Shown here piece after piece: positions 22,870 to 29,831 of a stretch of 29,831 nt of DNA (the stretch's first letter is position 1; each line of letters starts with the position of its first letter). The stretch is from Crocinitomix sp. (GTDB lineage Bacteria; Bacteroidota; Bacteroidia; Flavobacteriales_D; Crocinitomicaceae), in contig JADZFJ010000426.1 of NCBI GenBank assembly GCA_020849935.1, positions 1-29,831 of the forward strand. Direction: 5' to 3'. The position numbers and the translations under genes were made by a program. The notes beneath the pieces were generated by a model. It worked only from the letters and a program-made list of their open reading frames with translations, searched no databases and was not told where the DNA came from.

Positions 22870-24048
22870 ATGAACGAAGTATTTATAGTATCCGCCAAGC
22901 GCACACCAATTGGTGGGTTTATGGGAATTTTAACCAATTTTTCCGCGCCCTCTTTAGGCGCTATCGCCATCAAAGAAACTTATTCGGCTTTAAACCTCGA
23001 TTCTGCCGTGATCGATTCGGTTTATATGGGCAATGTCCTTTCGGCGAATTTAGGGCAAGCACCAGCCAGGCAAGCTGCAAAATTTGCTGGAATCCCCGAC
23101 CAAGTGGATTGTACCACCATTAATAAAGTATGTGCTTCTGGCTTAAAGGCAACCACCCTTGGCGCACAACAAATTCAGCTTGGGCTCGAACATTTGGTTA
23201 TAGCAGGAGGCATGGAAAGTATGAGCAATACACCCCATTATACAAATTTAAGAACAGGAATAAAATTAGGCAATCAACAATTAATTGATGGGGTGGTAAA
23301 GGATGGCTTAACCGATGTTTACCATCAATTTCACATGGGCAAAGCGGCCGAATTGTGTGTGAATAAGTATAAAATTTCCCGACAAGAACAAGACGAATTT
23401 GCCTTAAAATCGTATGAATTAGCCGCCAGCGCAACAAAACAAGGAAAATTCAAAAATGAGTTAATTCCAATCACCATCCCAAATAAAATGGGTGAACTCA
23501 TATACGATTGGGACGAAGATGTTACCAAGGTTATTCCCGATAAAGTGCCGAATCTCGGTCCAGTTTTTGACCAAAATGGCACCATCACAGCGGCCAATGC
23601 AAGCAATTTAAACGACGGTGCCGCGGCGCTAGTTTTAGCATCTAGCGAAGCTTTGGAAAAACATCAATTAACCCCACTGGCAAAAATAATTGGCTATGCC
23701 GATGCTTCTCAAGCGCCCGAATGGTTCACCACAACACCAGCTATCTCCATCACAAAAGCACTCAAACAAGCCAACCTCCACCTCAACCAAATTGATTTTT
23801 TTGAAATTAATGAAGCCTACGCGGCAGTGGTGTTGGCGAATACACAAATTTTAAACATTCCATTAAACAAAACAAATGTGTATGGGGGCGCCGTGGCAAT
23901 GGGGCATCCGTTGGGTGCTTCAGGCGCACGAATTCTTTGTACCTTAGTGTCCGTTTTGCAGCAAGAAGGTGGTAAATATGGGGTAGCTGCAATTTGCAAC
24001 GGGGGTGGGGGAGCAACAGCCATTGTAATCGAAAACCTTACACGATAA
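22870..24048 (+). CDS. Acetyl-CoA C-acyltransferase (thiolase)
   Basis: A 392-residue thiolase-fold enzyme that condenses two acetyl-CoA to acetoacetyl-CoA or runs thiolytic cleavage of 3-ketoacyl-CoA. The catalytic set is complete: nucleophilic Cys88 in NKVCASGLKA, NEAYAAV (about 314-320), His346 in AMGHPLGASGARI, and acid/base Cys376 in ICNGGGGATA. Length and motif spacing fit acetoacetyl-CoA thiolases (AtoB/ThlA type). It lies in the TetR-controlled operon, with no hydroxyacyl-CoA dehydrogenase, enoyl-CoA hydratase or CoA transferase nearby, so it is not part of a classical beta-oxidation or ketone-body cluster here. Direction of the reaction cannot be told. Confidence 0.94.
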   Translation: MNEVFIVSAKRTPIGGFMGILTNFSAPSLGAIAIKETYSALNLDSAVIDSVYMGNVLSANLGQAPARQAAKFAGIPDQVDCTTINKVCASGLKATTLGAQQIQLGLEHLVIAGGMESMSNTPHYTNLRTGIKLGNQQLIDGVVKDGLTDVYHQFHMGKAAELCVNKYKISRQEQDEFALKSYELAASATKQGKFKNELIPITIPNKMGELIYDWDEDVTKVIPDKVPNLGPVFDQNGTITAANASNLNDGAAALVLASSEALEKHQLTPLAKIIGYADASQAPEWFTTTPAISITKALKQANLHLNQIDFFEINEAYAAVVLANTQILNIPLNKTNVYGGAVAMGHPLGASGARILCTLVSVLQQEGGKYGVAAICNGGGGATAIVIENLTR

Positions 24049-24095
24049 AAAAGGAGTTTGGCGATATTACAAAACAACAACTTAATTTAAAAACC

Positions 24096-24677
24096 ATGAA
24101 AACGAACTATTTAGAAAGCGTGATCAAACAATTTGAATATTATAAACTCTTAGGCGAAAAAACCATCGCCCAAGTGTCGGACGAAAAATTATTTCTTCAA
24201 GCCAATGAGGAGAGCAATAGCATTGCCATTATTGTCAACCATTTAGCAGGCAATATGCTCAGTCGTTGGACCGATTTTTTGACCACCGATGGCGAAAAGG
24301 AGTGGCGCAACCGCGATGCTGAATTTGAGGATGAAATTACTAACAAACAGCAATTAATGGAAAAATGGAACCAAGGTTGGGGCGTGTTTTTGTCCGCTTT
24401 AAATTCATTGACTGACGATGATTTAGATCGGATTATTTTCATTCGCAACCAAGGCCACACCGTTTTAGAGGCCATTAACCGCCAACTGGCGCACTATCCT
24501 TATCACATCGGGCAAATTGTTTTTATTGGAAAAATGTACGCCCAAAAATGGGATTCACTGTCCATTCCAAAAGGAAATTCAAGCGCCTATAACCGCGATA
24601 AATTTTCAAAACCTAAAGAAAGAGGTCATTTTACAGATGAATTTTTGTCGGATAAACCTGATCAGGGCAATAAGTAG
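24096..24677 (+). CDS. DUF1572 family protein, DinB fold
   Basis: The ATG at 24096 gives 193 residues; an upstream in-frame start at 23994 would overlap the thiolase gene. It opens MKTNYLESVIKQFEYYKLLGEKTIAQVSDEKL, a typical DUF1572 N-terminus, and carries the three expected DinB-fold histidines: His49 in IVNHLAGNMLSRW and His133/His137 in LAHYPYHIGQIVFIGKM. So this operon holds two different DinB-superfamily proteins. DUF1572 is related to thiol S-transferases but has no settled function. The stop codon (24675-24677) falls inside the first 9 bases of the long hairpin repeat R3, meaning the last few codons may have been contributed or replaced by the repeat. Confidence 0.85.
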   Translation: MKTNYLESVIKQFEYYKLLGEKTIAQVSDEKLFLQANEESNSIAIIVNHLAGNMLSRWTDFLTTDGEKEWRNRDAEFEDEITNKQQLMEKWNQGWGVFLSALNSLTDDDLDRIIFIRNQGHTVLEAINRQLAHYPYHIGQIVFIGKMYAQKWDSLSIPKGNSSAYNRDKFSKPKERGHFTDEFLSDKPDQGNK

Positions 24678-24820
24678 GCACCTAATCGCGCTTTTCGTTT
24701 TAGTTGTCCTTTCAAAGTGGCGTGCGGCTAAGGCATAGCACCAGCTTCCTCTGGTCGCTGTTCTATGCCAATCCGCACTGCCCCTTTGTTTCGGCCAAGC
24801 TGCCACTGCAATCGCGGGTG
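24669..24820. repeat. Long hairpin repeat copy R3
   Basis: A 152-bp element starting AATAAGTAGGCACCT and ending CAATCGCGGGTG. Outer parts CACC..CGCG and CGCGGGTG can pair. The main stem joins 24713-24738 with 24763-24788 (26 nt each, mostly paired, GTGCGG with CCGCAC and GGCATAG with CTATGCC), with a smaller CCAG/CTGG stem inside. It aligns along its whole length, in inverted orientation, with R4 on the other side of the next gene, and its arms match R1 and R2. Confidence 0.85.
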
Positions 24821-24878
24821 AGTTTCCAACCAATTCAACGGCTTTCTCGTTAATCAATTAAATCAATTACTTGTAGCC

Positions 24879-25682
24879 ATGCCTCGAATTATAATCATAC
24901 TGTTCTCGCTTTTTTTCACCACTATTGGAAACAGTCAACTCTCTATTTCAGCTGGCTTCGCTAAACGTTTTGAGGGAGGGTGGAACAAAGAAGGTTATCG
25001 AAAATTCGATCATTTTGATTATAAAGATCGGTTTTGTAACGACTATTTTTTACTGACAGCCGACTATCAAATAAAATCAATTTTATTCTCTTCTGAATTG
25101 TCCTTTTTTACGAAAAGCCTTCCGCTCTATGCTTATAGTAGTAAAATCGATATTTGGAATCATGGTGAAACCTCCATTTCAGACTACACCTATCGCACGG
25201 CAAAAATTAACTATTCGTATGCTGGACTTAATCTAGGAATTCATAAAGTTCTGTTGAATGAAAAAATCTATAACCTCATTATAGGCGCAAATTTGCACAC
25301 CGAATTTTTGGTACACGAAAATGAATACAACCATAAAGATTCAAGTTATTCAGTTTATAAGGGGAATGGATATAATTTCCAAACACAAACAAAATATTCA
25401 TTCACCCATCTCACCACCTACCCAATCAACTACAATGCTTTTGACGCATTAAACTTGAGAAAATTAACCACCTCAGTTGGTTTTTCGTTAAAAAACAGGT
25501 TTAATTTTAATCCTCTTTTCTTTGAATTTAATTTTCAAGCTGGAATAATGACAAAACAGCGCACTTTTTTAAATTATTCTAACCGTGAAGCTGAAGCGTT
25601 TGCAGATCACACATTTGTAGTTAGACCCTATTCAGAAATTGGATTAAAAATCGGGTACAAATTTCCAACTAAAACGAACTAA
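24879..25682 (+). CDS. Putative outer-membrane beta-barrel protein, orphan
   Basis: I do not recognise this 267-residue protein. A signal peptide is clear (MPRIIIILFSLFFTTIGNSQ, cleavage near NSQ/LSIS). The mature part begins LSISAGFAKRFEGGW and shows many alternating amphipathic strands rich in Tyr, Phe and Asn (ILFSSELSFFT, YAGLNLGIHKVLL, NLIIGANLHTEFLV, TTSVGFSLKNRFNF, FFEFNFQAGIM), ending in EIGLKIGYKF, a pattern of outer-membrane barrels (OmpW/PorT-like in style). It could equally be a periplasmic beta-rich protein. It sits alone inside the 1180-bp interval bounded by inverted repeats R3 and R4, so it may have travelled as a unit. No promoter box was found with confidence. Confidence 0.75.
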   Translation: MPRIIIILFSLFFTTIGNSQLSISAGFAKRFEGGWNKEGYRKFDHFDYKDRFCNDYFLLTADYQIKSILFSSELSFFTKSLPLYAYSSKIDIWNHGETSISDYTYRTAKINYSYAGLNLGIHKVLLNEKIYNLIIGANLHTEFLVHENEYNHKDSSYSVYKGNGYNFQTQTKYSFTHLTTYPINYNAFDALNLRKLTTSVGFSLKNRFNFNPLFFEFNFQAGIMTKQRTFLNYSNREAEAFADHTFVVRPYSEIGLKIGYKFPTKTN

Positions 25683-25697
25683 TTCGTAGTAGTCAAA

Positions 25698-25848
25698 CAC
25701 CAGCGATTGCAGTGGCAGCTTGACCGGCACAAAGTTGCAGGTTGGCTTAGTTTAGGACGGCGACTAGAAGAAGCCGGAACTGGACATAGCCAAACGCCAC
25801 TTTGTGTGGGCAACTATAACGAAAAGCGCGTTAAGGTGCCTACTTATT
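25698..25848. repeat. Long hairpin repeat copy R4 (inverted relative to R3)
   Basis: A 151-bp element that is the reverse-complement partner of R3. The outer end AGGTGCCTACTTATT (25834-25848) is the exact complement of the first 15 bases of R3, and AGTGGCAGCTTG with CGATTGC matches R3's inner end. Its stem pairs 25728-25749 with 25787-25806 (CACAAAGTTGCAG... with ...CCACTTTGTG). Where R3 has GCGG:CCGC, R4 has TTGG:CCAA, a compensatory change. The gap 25849-25920 before the next gene contains only AT-rich sequence. Confidence 0.85.
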
Positions 25849-25920
25849 ATTAAAAACTCCCATAAAAAGGGTATTTATTTTAGTGTATTTGTACTAAATT
25901 TGAAGTCAAGAAAAATTGGC

Positions 25921-27600
25921 TTAAGTTTTATAAACAGGAATTTGGTTGAACTTTTCAGCTTCGGTTTCTTGGAGTAAATAATCTTTAATTGCCATAAAAA
26001 TAGCTTTATTTGAGGTGAATAATTCTCGGTTAAAATTAATAATGGTGGTAATGTCAAGATCTTCAATTTTAATTACTTGCGCTTCTTTATAAAAATTTGT
26101 AAGGGCTTGGCTATAATTGTCTTGAATGCGGGTAAAAATTTGTTGAAGCTCGGTTAATTTTGGTGGCGACTCCGCAATTAAAAGGGCAGTGAGTTGCTGA
26201 TACAATTCTTGCGAAGTCGTTTTTTGTTCCGAATACAAATTATATTTTAGGTCGGTTGATGAGCGTTTGAGGTCGTTGATATTACTCTCGATATCTTTTA
26301 AACTTTTTACCGCATGCATGGCGCTTCTGGCGGCGGAAATTAATTGGCTTAATTCCGCGTTTTGCTCACTAGTTACCCCTGCGCGCATGGACAAGTAAAA
26401 TGATTGAAGCTCGCCGTGAAGTTGTTTTAAAAATTCATATTTTTCGGCAGTTGTTTTTGAATCGAATTTTCGTTTAGAATTAATTTTTTTAAAGGACAGC
26501 TCTTCGATTTGATTGGAAGGGAGATCAAAAAATGCAAGGTTTGTTTGAAGGGCGTTGTAAATAAAGTAGGCAGTTTCTTTTTTGAATAAATCGATAGCCG
26601 TTTCTGGCTCTTTTGGATTGGCACTGTTAAGATAGTAGGCCGCCGAATTGTCGGTTTCTTTAAAGAATTTTTCAAGGAATTTTACAAAATGATTCAGAAA
26701 GGGAAGGAAGAGGATGATGCCGCCTAAATTAATAAGTGATGAAAAGGTGACTAAACCAATAAGCGGGTCCTTGATTTCGAAACCTTCCGTAATCAGTGAC
26801 AAAAGCTGGTTTAATAAAACAAATGTGATGATTGTGAGAACAATATTGTAAAAAAAGTTGCCAAGTGCCACCCGTTTTTTAGCTGCATTACCTCCTAACG
26901 AGCCGAGCAATATTTTAAGGGTGGTTCCCGTTTCTGCACCCAATACAATGGCTGCCGCTGCCGGAAAGGTAACGGCGCCAGCATGAACAGCGCTTAAGGT
27001 GAGCGCCATAGTTACTGAACTTGATTGTACGAGTGAGGTGATAATAAATCCAATCAGTAAAAAAACCGCCAAGGACATGTTGGCATGTTGCGAAAAGTCG
27101 AATGCTTTTACTTGACCTTCCATGGTGGTTTTCATGAAGGATAGCCCAATAAATAACAAACTAAACCCTAACAGAAAATAAGCGATGTATTTAACGGTTT
27201 TTCGATTATTAAAAAGAATGAGCAATAAACCACCCACAAAAATAAGAGGATAGGCAATGACTTCGATATCCATTTTAAAGCCGAGCGTTGCTACTAACCA
27301 ACTGTCTAAAGTAGTGCCTAAATTAGCGCCGAAAATAATGGCTATTGCATTTTTCATGGTAAACACGCCTGCACCCACAAATGCAAGCACCATAAGCGAT
27401 ACCATTGAACTGCTTTGAAGAACACCTGTCACCAACGCACCGCTAGCGGCAGCACTTACCCTGTTTTTTGCAGCGCGTTGTAAAAAAAGTTTAAATTTTC
27501 TTCCCGATAAATTTTTCAATGATTCCTCCAACAAATACATGGCAAATAAAAACATGCCGATGCCTGCTGCTAGTTTGAAAATAAGTGCGACTGAAATCAT
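25921..27600 (-). CDS. Na/Pi-cotransporter family protein with PhoU-like C-terminal region
   Basis: A 559-residue inner-membrane protein of the PF02690 (NptA-like) family, which moves phosphate with sodium in characterised members. Two inverted transport repeats are visible, each with a QSSS motif: residues 62-65 in TGVLQSSSMVSL and 192-195 in SLVQSSSVTMAL, followed by GANLGTTLDSW (about 91-101) and GAETGTTLKIL. About nine hydrophobic segments span residues 5-310. The C-terminal 230 residues are helical, charged and PhoU-like (repeated helices such as QLHGELQSFYLSMRAG and AARSAMHAVKSLKDIESNINDLKRS), probably cytoplasmic and regulatory. The gene is the downstream member of a possible two-gene run with the SDR gene, 113 bases apart. 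Confidence 0.92.
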   Translation of the reverse strand: MISVALIFKLAAGIGMFLFAMYLLEESLKNLSGRKFKLFLQRAAKNRVSAAASGALVTGVLQSSSMVSLMVLAFVGAGVFTMKNAIAIIFGANLGTTLDSWLVATLGFKMDIEVIAYPLIFVGGLLLILFNNRKTVKYIAYFLLGFSLLFIGLSFMKTTMEGQVKAFDFSQHANMSLAVFLLIGFIITSLVQSSSVTMALTLSAVHAGAVTFPAAAAIVLGAETGTTLKILLGSLGGNAAKKRVALGNFFYNIVLTIITFVLLNQLLSLITEGFEIKDPLIGLVTFSSLINLGGIILFLPFLNHFVKFLEKFFKETDNSAAYYLNSANPKEPETAIDLFKKETAYFIYNALQTNLAFFDLPSNQIEELSFKKINSKRKFDSKTTAEKYEFLKQLHGELQSFYLSMRAGVTSEQNAELSQLISAARSAMHAVKSLKDIESNINDLKRSSTDLKYNLYSEQKTTSQELYQQLTALLIAESPPKLTELQQIFTRIQDNYSQALTNFYKEAQVIKIEDLDITTIINFNRELFTSNKAIFMAIKDYLLQETEAEKFNQIPVYKT

Positions 27601-27648
27601 TGGTGAGGGAACATAATTATTGATAGGTGTTTGATGATGAAAACAGGT

Positions 27649-27690
27649 GTTTTGTTGAATGATTAACGGTTTTGTTGACCATGCTCAACA
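27649..27690. promoter_or_regulatory. Phased repeats and palindrome upstream of the Na/Pi transporter gene
   Basis: GTTTTGTTGA occurs at 27649-27658 and again at 27669-27678, exactly 20 bases apart, with a weaker GTTTGATGA at 27629-27637 on the same phase. The last copy runs into TGTTGA-CCATGC-TCAACA (27673-27690), symmetric at 16 of 18 positions. Two-turn phasing on one face of the helix fits cooperative regulator binding; phosphate control is a guess from the gene served. Confidence 0.35.
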
Positions 27691-27713
27691 GGTCATTCCA
27701 ACTTAATTAGTGG

Positions 27714-28472
27714 TTAGGCATTCATTCCACCGTCAATCAATTGGGTGGTGCCAGTGATAAACCGACTGTCGTCAGAGGCTAAAAATAACACCAACTGAGC
27801 AATTTCTGCTGGTTCAGCATATCGACCTAAAGGAATGGTGTGTTCAAACTCCTTTTTTGCTTCGGCACCGTGGTTAGGTGCAAAACCTTCTTCTATCGAA
27901 CGCATCATCCGATTGTCTACGGGCGATGGATTAATGGTGTTCACCCTTATTTTTCGAGGAGCTAGTTCCAGTGCTAAATTTCTCATTAAACCAACCACCG
28001 CATGTTTGCTCGCTACATACGCACTTACACCAGGAGAACCTCCAACACCTGCCACCGATGAGCTCATAATAATACTGCCTCCGTTTTTTAAAATTGGAAC
28101 CATAAATTTATTCCCTAACCAACAACCTTTTACATTTACAGCGATTACCTTGTCAAAAATTTCTTCGGGATATTCGGTCACTGGTTTTACAACACCTTCA
28201 ATTCCTGCATTATTAAAGAAAATATCAACTTTGCCATATAATTTGACGGCATGATCGGCATAATGTTTTACTTGATCAGCTTTTGATACATCAGCAACGC
28301 AGTAGTCTGCATTTTTGCTATCCAATTCTTCAACCGCTTGTTTTAATAATTTTTCATCAAGGTCAACAAGCAGTACTTTTGCTCCATTGTCTAAAAACAG
28401 TTGAGCTACGGTTTTGCCTATGCTTCCTGACCCTCCAGTGATGACCGCAATTTTCTTTTCCAATTTTTTCAT
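27714..28472 (-). CDS. Short-chain dehydrogenase/reductase (SDR), classical type
   Basis: A 252-residue classical SDR. The cofactor motif is ITGGSGSIGK (about 11-20), and VDLDE with an aspartate at position 37 points to NAD(H) rather than NADP(H). NNAG at 87-90, SIIMSSSV (about 133-140, with the catalytic Ser) and YVASK with Tyr152 and Lys156 complete the active site. The C-terminus LFLASDDSRFITGTTQLIDGGMNA is typical of this clan (glucose/3-oxoacyl/2,3-butanediol-type dehydrogenases). The substrate cannot be deduced. A minus-strand TATCTTTG box (28489-28496), an exact TAnnTTTG match, lies 16 bases upstream of the ATG. Confidence 0.93.
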   Translation of the reverse strand: MKKLEKKIAVITGGSGSIGKTVAQLFLDNGAKVLLVDLDEKLLKQAVEELDSKNADYCVADVSKADQVKHYADHAVKLYGKVDIFFNNAGIEGVVKPVTEYPEEIFDKVIAVNVKGCWLGNKFMVPILKNGGSIIMSSSVAGVGGSPGVSAYVASKHAVVGLMRNLALELAPRKIRVNTINPSPVDNRMMRSIEEGFAPNHGAEAKKEFEHTIPLGRYAEPAEIAQLVLFLASDDSRFITGTTQLIDGGMNA

Positions 28473-28488
28473 AAGTTATCTTTTGGGC

Positions 28489-28496
28489 CAAAGATA
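28489..28496 (-). promoter_or_regulatory. Candidate -7 element of the SDR gene
   Basis: Minus-strand TATCTTTG, exact TAnnTTTG match, 16 bases before the start codon. No convincing -33 box is present at 17-23 bases upstream. Confidence 0.5.
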
Positions 28497-28720
28497 CCTT
28501 AGTGTCAATCCAGTAATGTTATATTATTCTAGAGATGGTTTACAATTTTTACATGAATTAAGTTGATTTTTTGAGACTTGTCAAAAAGCTGCACCACCAT
28601 CTAAAGCCAAGGGTTTTTTGGTAGAAACCCCCATAAAAATTCACAAGACATTTGAATTAGAACGCACATTTTTTATTTTTATCTATCTTGCAAAAATAAC
28701 GATGTACACCGCACGAAACA

Positions 28721-29455
28721 ATGACTTGTAAAAGCTGTAATTCAGAAGTAAATCAAAACTACTGTCCTAATTGTGGACAACCCGTTAAAATTCCACGCAT
28801 CACAGGGCGGTATGTTATTGGTGAATTGCAGCAAGAATTTCAACTCGAAAAAGGGTTTTTAAGAACCATTCGTGAATTGGCTGTAAAACCAGGAGAAAGT
28901 ATTCAAAGTTTTATCCACGATAACCGAAGTCGTTTAATAAAACCAATTTTATTTATCATTGTTACTTCACTCGTTTACACCATCATCAGTCATTTTTTCC
29001 ACATCGATGATGACTACCAAAAAATGGAAGGCGTAAAGGAATCACCTTTTTTTGTCATTTTAAAATGGGTGCAAGAAAATTATGGCTATGCCAATATCAT
29101 CATGGGGGTCTTTATTGCACTTTGGATCAAACTTTTTTTTAGAAAATACAAGTATAATTTTTTTGAAATCCTCATTTTGTTGTGTTTTGTTATGGGAATG
29201 GGCATGCTGGTTTACTCGGTGTTCGCCTTAATTGAAGGACTTACCCATATTCAATTACAAACCCTGGGTGGCTTGGTCGGATTTATTTATACCGCTTGGG
29301 CCATTGGACAATTTTTTGAAAAAAAATCAGTAGCCAATTTTTTCAAAGCCTTTATTGCTTATACCTTGGGTTGGCTCACCTTCTTGATCGCCGCAGTCAT
29401 TCTCACAATCATTTTGGTAAGTCAAGGTTTTTTACCAGCGGTTAATCCGGGGTAA
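28721..29455 (+). CDS. DUF3667 membrane protein with N-terminal zinc ribbon
   Basis: A 244-residue protein. A short zinc-ribbon carries Cys3, Cys6, Cys15 and Cys18 (CKSCNSEVNQNYCPNCG), followed by the conserved QEFQLEKGFLRTIRELAVKPGESIQSFIHDNRSRLIKPILF of DUF3667. Hydrophobic stretches at about 85-105, 126-145, 150-175, 185-205 and 215-240 suggest five membrane spans. The family is widespread in Bacteroidota and has no assigned function; a zinc-ribbon on the cytoplasmic side could bind a partner protein. Length is somewhat short versus longer DUF3667 proteins but the ORF looks complete. No operon partners in the window. Confidence 0.88.
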   Translation: MTCKSCNSEVNQNYCPNCGQPVKIPRITGRYVIGELQQEFQLEKGFLRTIRELAVKPGESIQSFIHDNRSRLIKPILFIIVTSLVYTIISHFFHIDDDYQKMEGVKESPFFVILKWVQENYGYANIIMGVFIALWIKLFFRKYKYNFFEILILLCFVMGMGMLVYSVFALIEGLTHIQLQTLGGLVGFIYTAWAIGQFFEKKSVANFFKAFIAYTLGWLTFLIAAVILTIILVSQGFLPAVNPG

Positions 29456-29831
29456 TTGTTTAATAGCGGAGGTCAAACATTTTTAATTTTGAAGTGCCAT
29501 CTTGAAAGTTGGAATATTTTTATTTGCGACTTAAAATGATAATTCATAATTAGGTATAGTTCCCAAATAAAGTGTATATTTGTTTATGTGACTGTTATGT
29601 GACTAAGCAATAAAAAAATAATATATATCGTTGCTTATCAACAATTTAAAAAACTTATTAATATGACTAATGAGGGTTTATTGATCTTGTTGAGCGAATT
29701 GAGATCATTGCCAAATGAAACTGAATAGTGGCGAAAAGGTCCTAATAATAAATCTAAGAAACATTCACGATATGTTCCTTTTTGGGCATAATTAGATTAA
29801 TAAAATTAAATTGGAGAAATGAATTTATCAA
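29456..29831. other. 376-bp gene-free stretch at the right end
   Basis: No intact gene is seen. It contains a TATATTTG (TAnnTTTG) box at 29575-29582, immediately followed by a direct repeat of TTATGTGACT (29584-29593 and 29595-29604, one base apart), then a 21-codon gene remnant (29663-29728). At the very edge, GGAG (29813-29816) precedes ATG (29819) with only MNLS readable, which may be the start of a gene continuing outside the window. Confidence 0.6.
29663..29728 (+). pseudogene. Possible remnant of an AlbA_2/schlafen-like DNA-binding protein
   Basis: ATG at 29663 opens a 21-codon frame reading MTNEGLLILLSELRSLPNETE before TAG at 29726. In AlbA_2-domain (schlafen AlbA-like) ATP-binding proteins the same N-terminal helix, of the form LLxLIxELRxLPxETEWVEFK, leads straight into the core fold. 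Here the frame stops exactly where WVEFK is expected and the following bases do not encode it in any frame I can read. The resemblance is from memory and short, so a small independent peptide or chance is possible. Confidence 0.35.

Noticed and set aside
23817..24080. Long antisense frames over the thiolase gene
   Set aside because: They mirror codon bias of the thiolase gene, have Pro/Cys-rich translations and no promoter or domain evidence.
24606..24857. Open frames inside repeat R3 on both strands
   Set aside because: They run through the hairpin and change frame relative to R4, so they do not encode a conserved protein.
24669..25848. Integron gene cassette bounded by attC sites
   Set aside because: The hairpin repeats recall attC folding, but the two copies are inverted rather than direct, the core GTTRRRY/RYYYAAC sites match only partly, and no integron integrase is present.
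1..29831. CRISPR array, tRNA, rRNA or insertion sequence
   Set aside because: No regularly spaced direct repeats, no cloverleaf-like segments and no transposase-like proteins were found on reading both strands.

Overview
The window looks like the chromosome of a Bacteroidota species, most likely Flavobacteriales (a Crocinitomicaceae-type organism is my guess from overall flavour, not proven). The support is an AT-rich sequence, an atpA-atpG order, a PorP/SprF-family protein, two very large secreted proteins with type IX secretion (T9SS)-style C-terminal domains, a DUF3667 protein, and many upstream regions carrying the Bacteroidota -7 promoter element TAnnTTTG instead of the sigma70 boxes. 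No rRNA, tRNA, CRISPR array or recognisable transposase was seen.

Layout. 1-1336: 3' end of the F1F0 ATP synthase operon (atpA end, atpG, terminator). 1375-2469: a ParDE-type toxin-antitoxin pair on the minus strand and an XRE-type regulator. 2500-2577: an intergenic hairpin repeat. 2599-5872: riboflavin synthase and an 869-residue fibronectin-like T9SS substrate, minus strand. 6060-12630: a plus-strand housekeeping block: M17 leucyl aminopeptidase, pdxA, DUF177, rpmF, fabH, accB, accC (pyridoxal phosphate synthesis, ribosomal protein L32, and initiation of fatty-acid synthesis through acetyl-CoA carboxylase and KAS III). 12704-19201: PorP/SprF-like protein, an oligopeptide-binding lipoprotein, aspartate-semialdehyde dehydrogenase (minus strand), and a lamin-tail-domain secreted protein. 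19206-19309: a second hairpin repeat. 19433-24677: a Crp/Fnr regulator, an MDR oxidoreductase, and a TetR-controlled operon (DinB-fold protein, membrane protein, thiolase, DUF1572 DinB-fold protein). 24669-25848: an outer-membrane-like orphan gene framed by two long hairpin repeats in inverted orientation. 25921-28472: a Na/Pi-cotransporter family protein and an SDR dehydrogenase, minus strand. 28721-29455: DUF3667 protein. 29456-29831: no intact gene, but a 21-codon remnant that resembles the start of an AlbA_2 (schlafen-like) protein.

Two things stand out. First, four intergenic elements (2500-2577, 19206-19309, 24669-24820, 25698-25848) share the same flanking arms around a central stem that varies in length and sequence. 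The two long copies keep pairing through compensatory changes and face each other around one gene, giving a 1180-bp unit with 15-bp perfect terminal inverted repeats. Second, the tetR gene lies between two identical ATACCGTACGGTAT palindromes whose flanks are exact mirror images, which defines a small self-contained regulon with two DinB-fold proteins and a thiolase whose biochemical purpose is not obvious.
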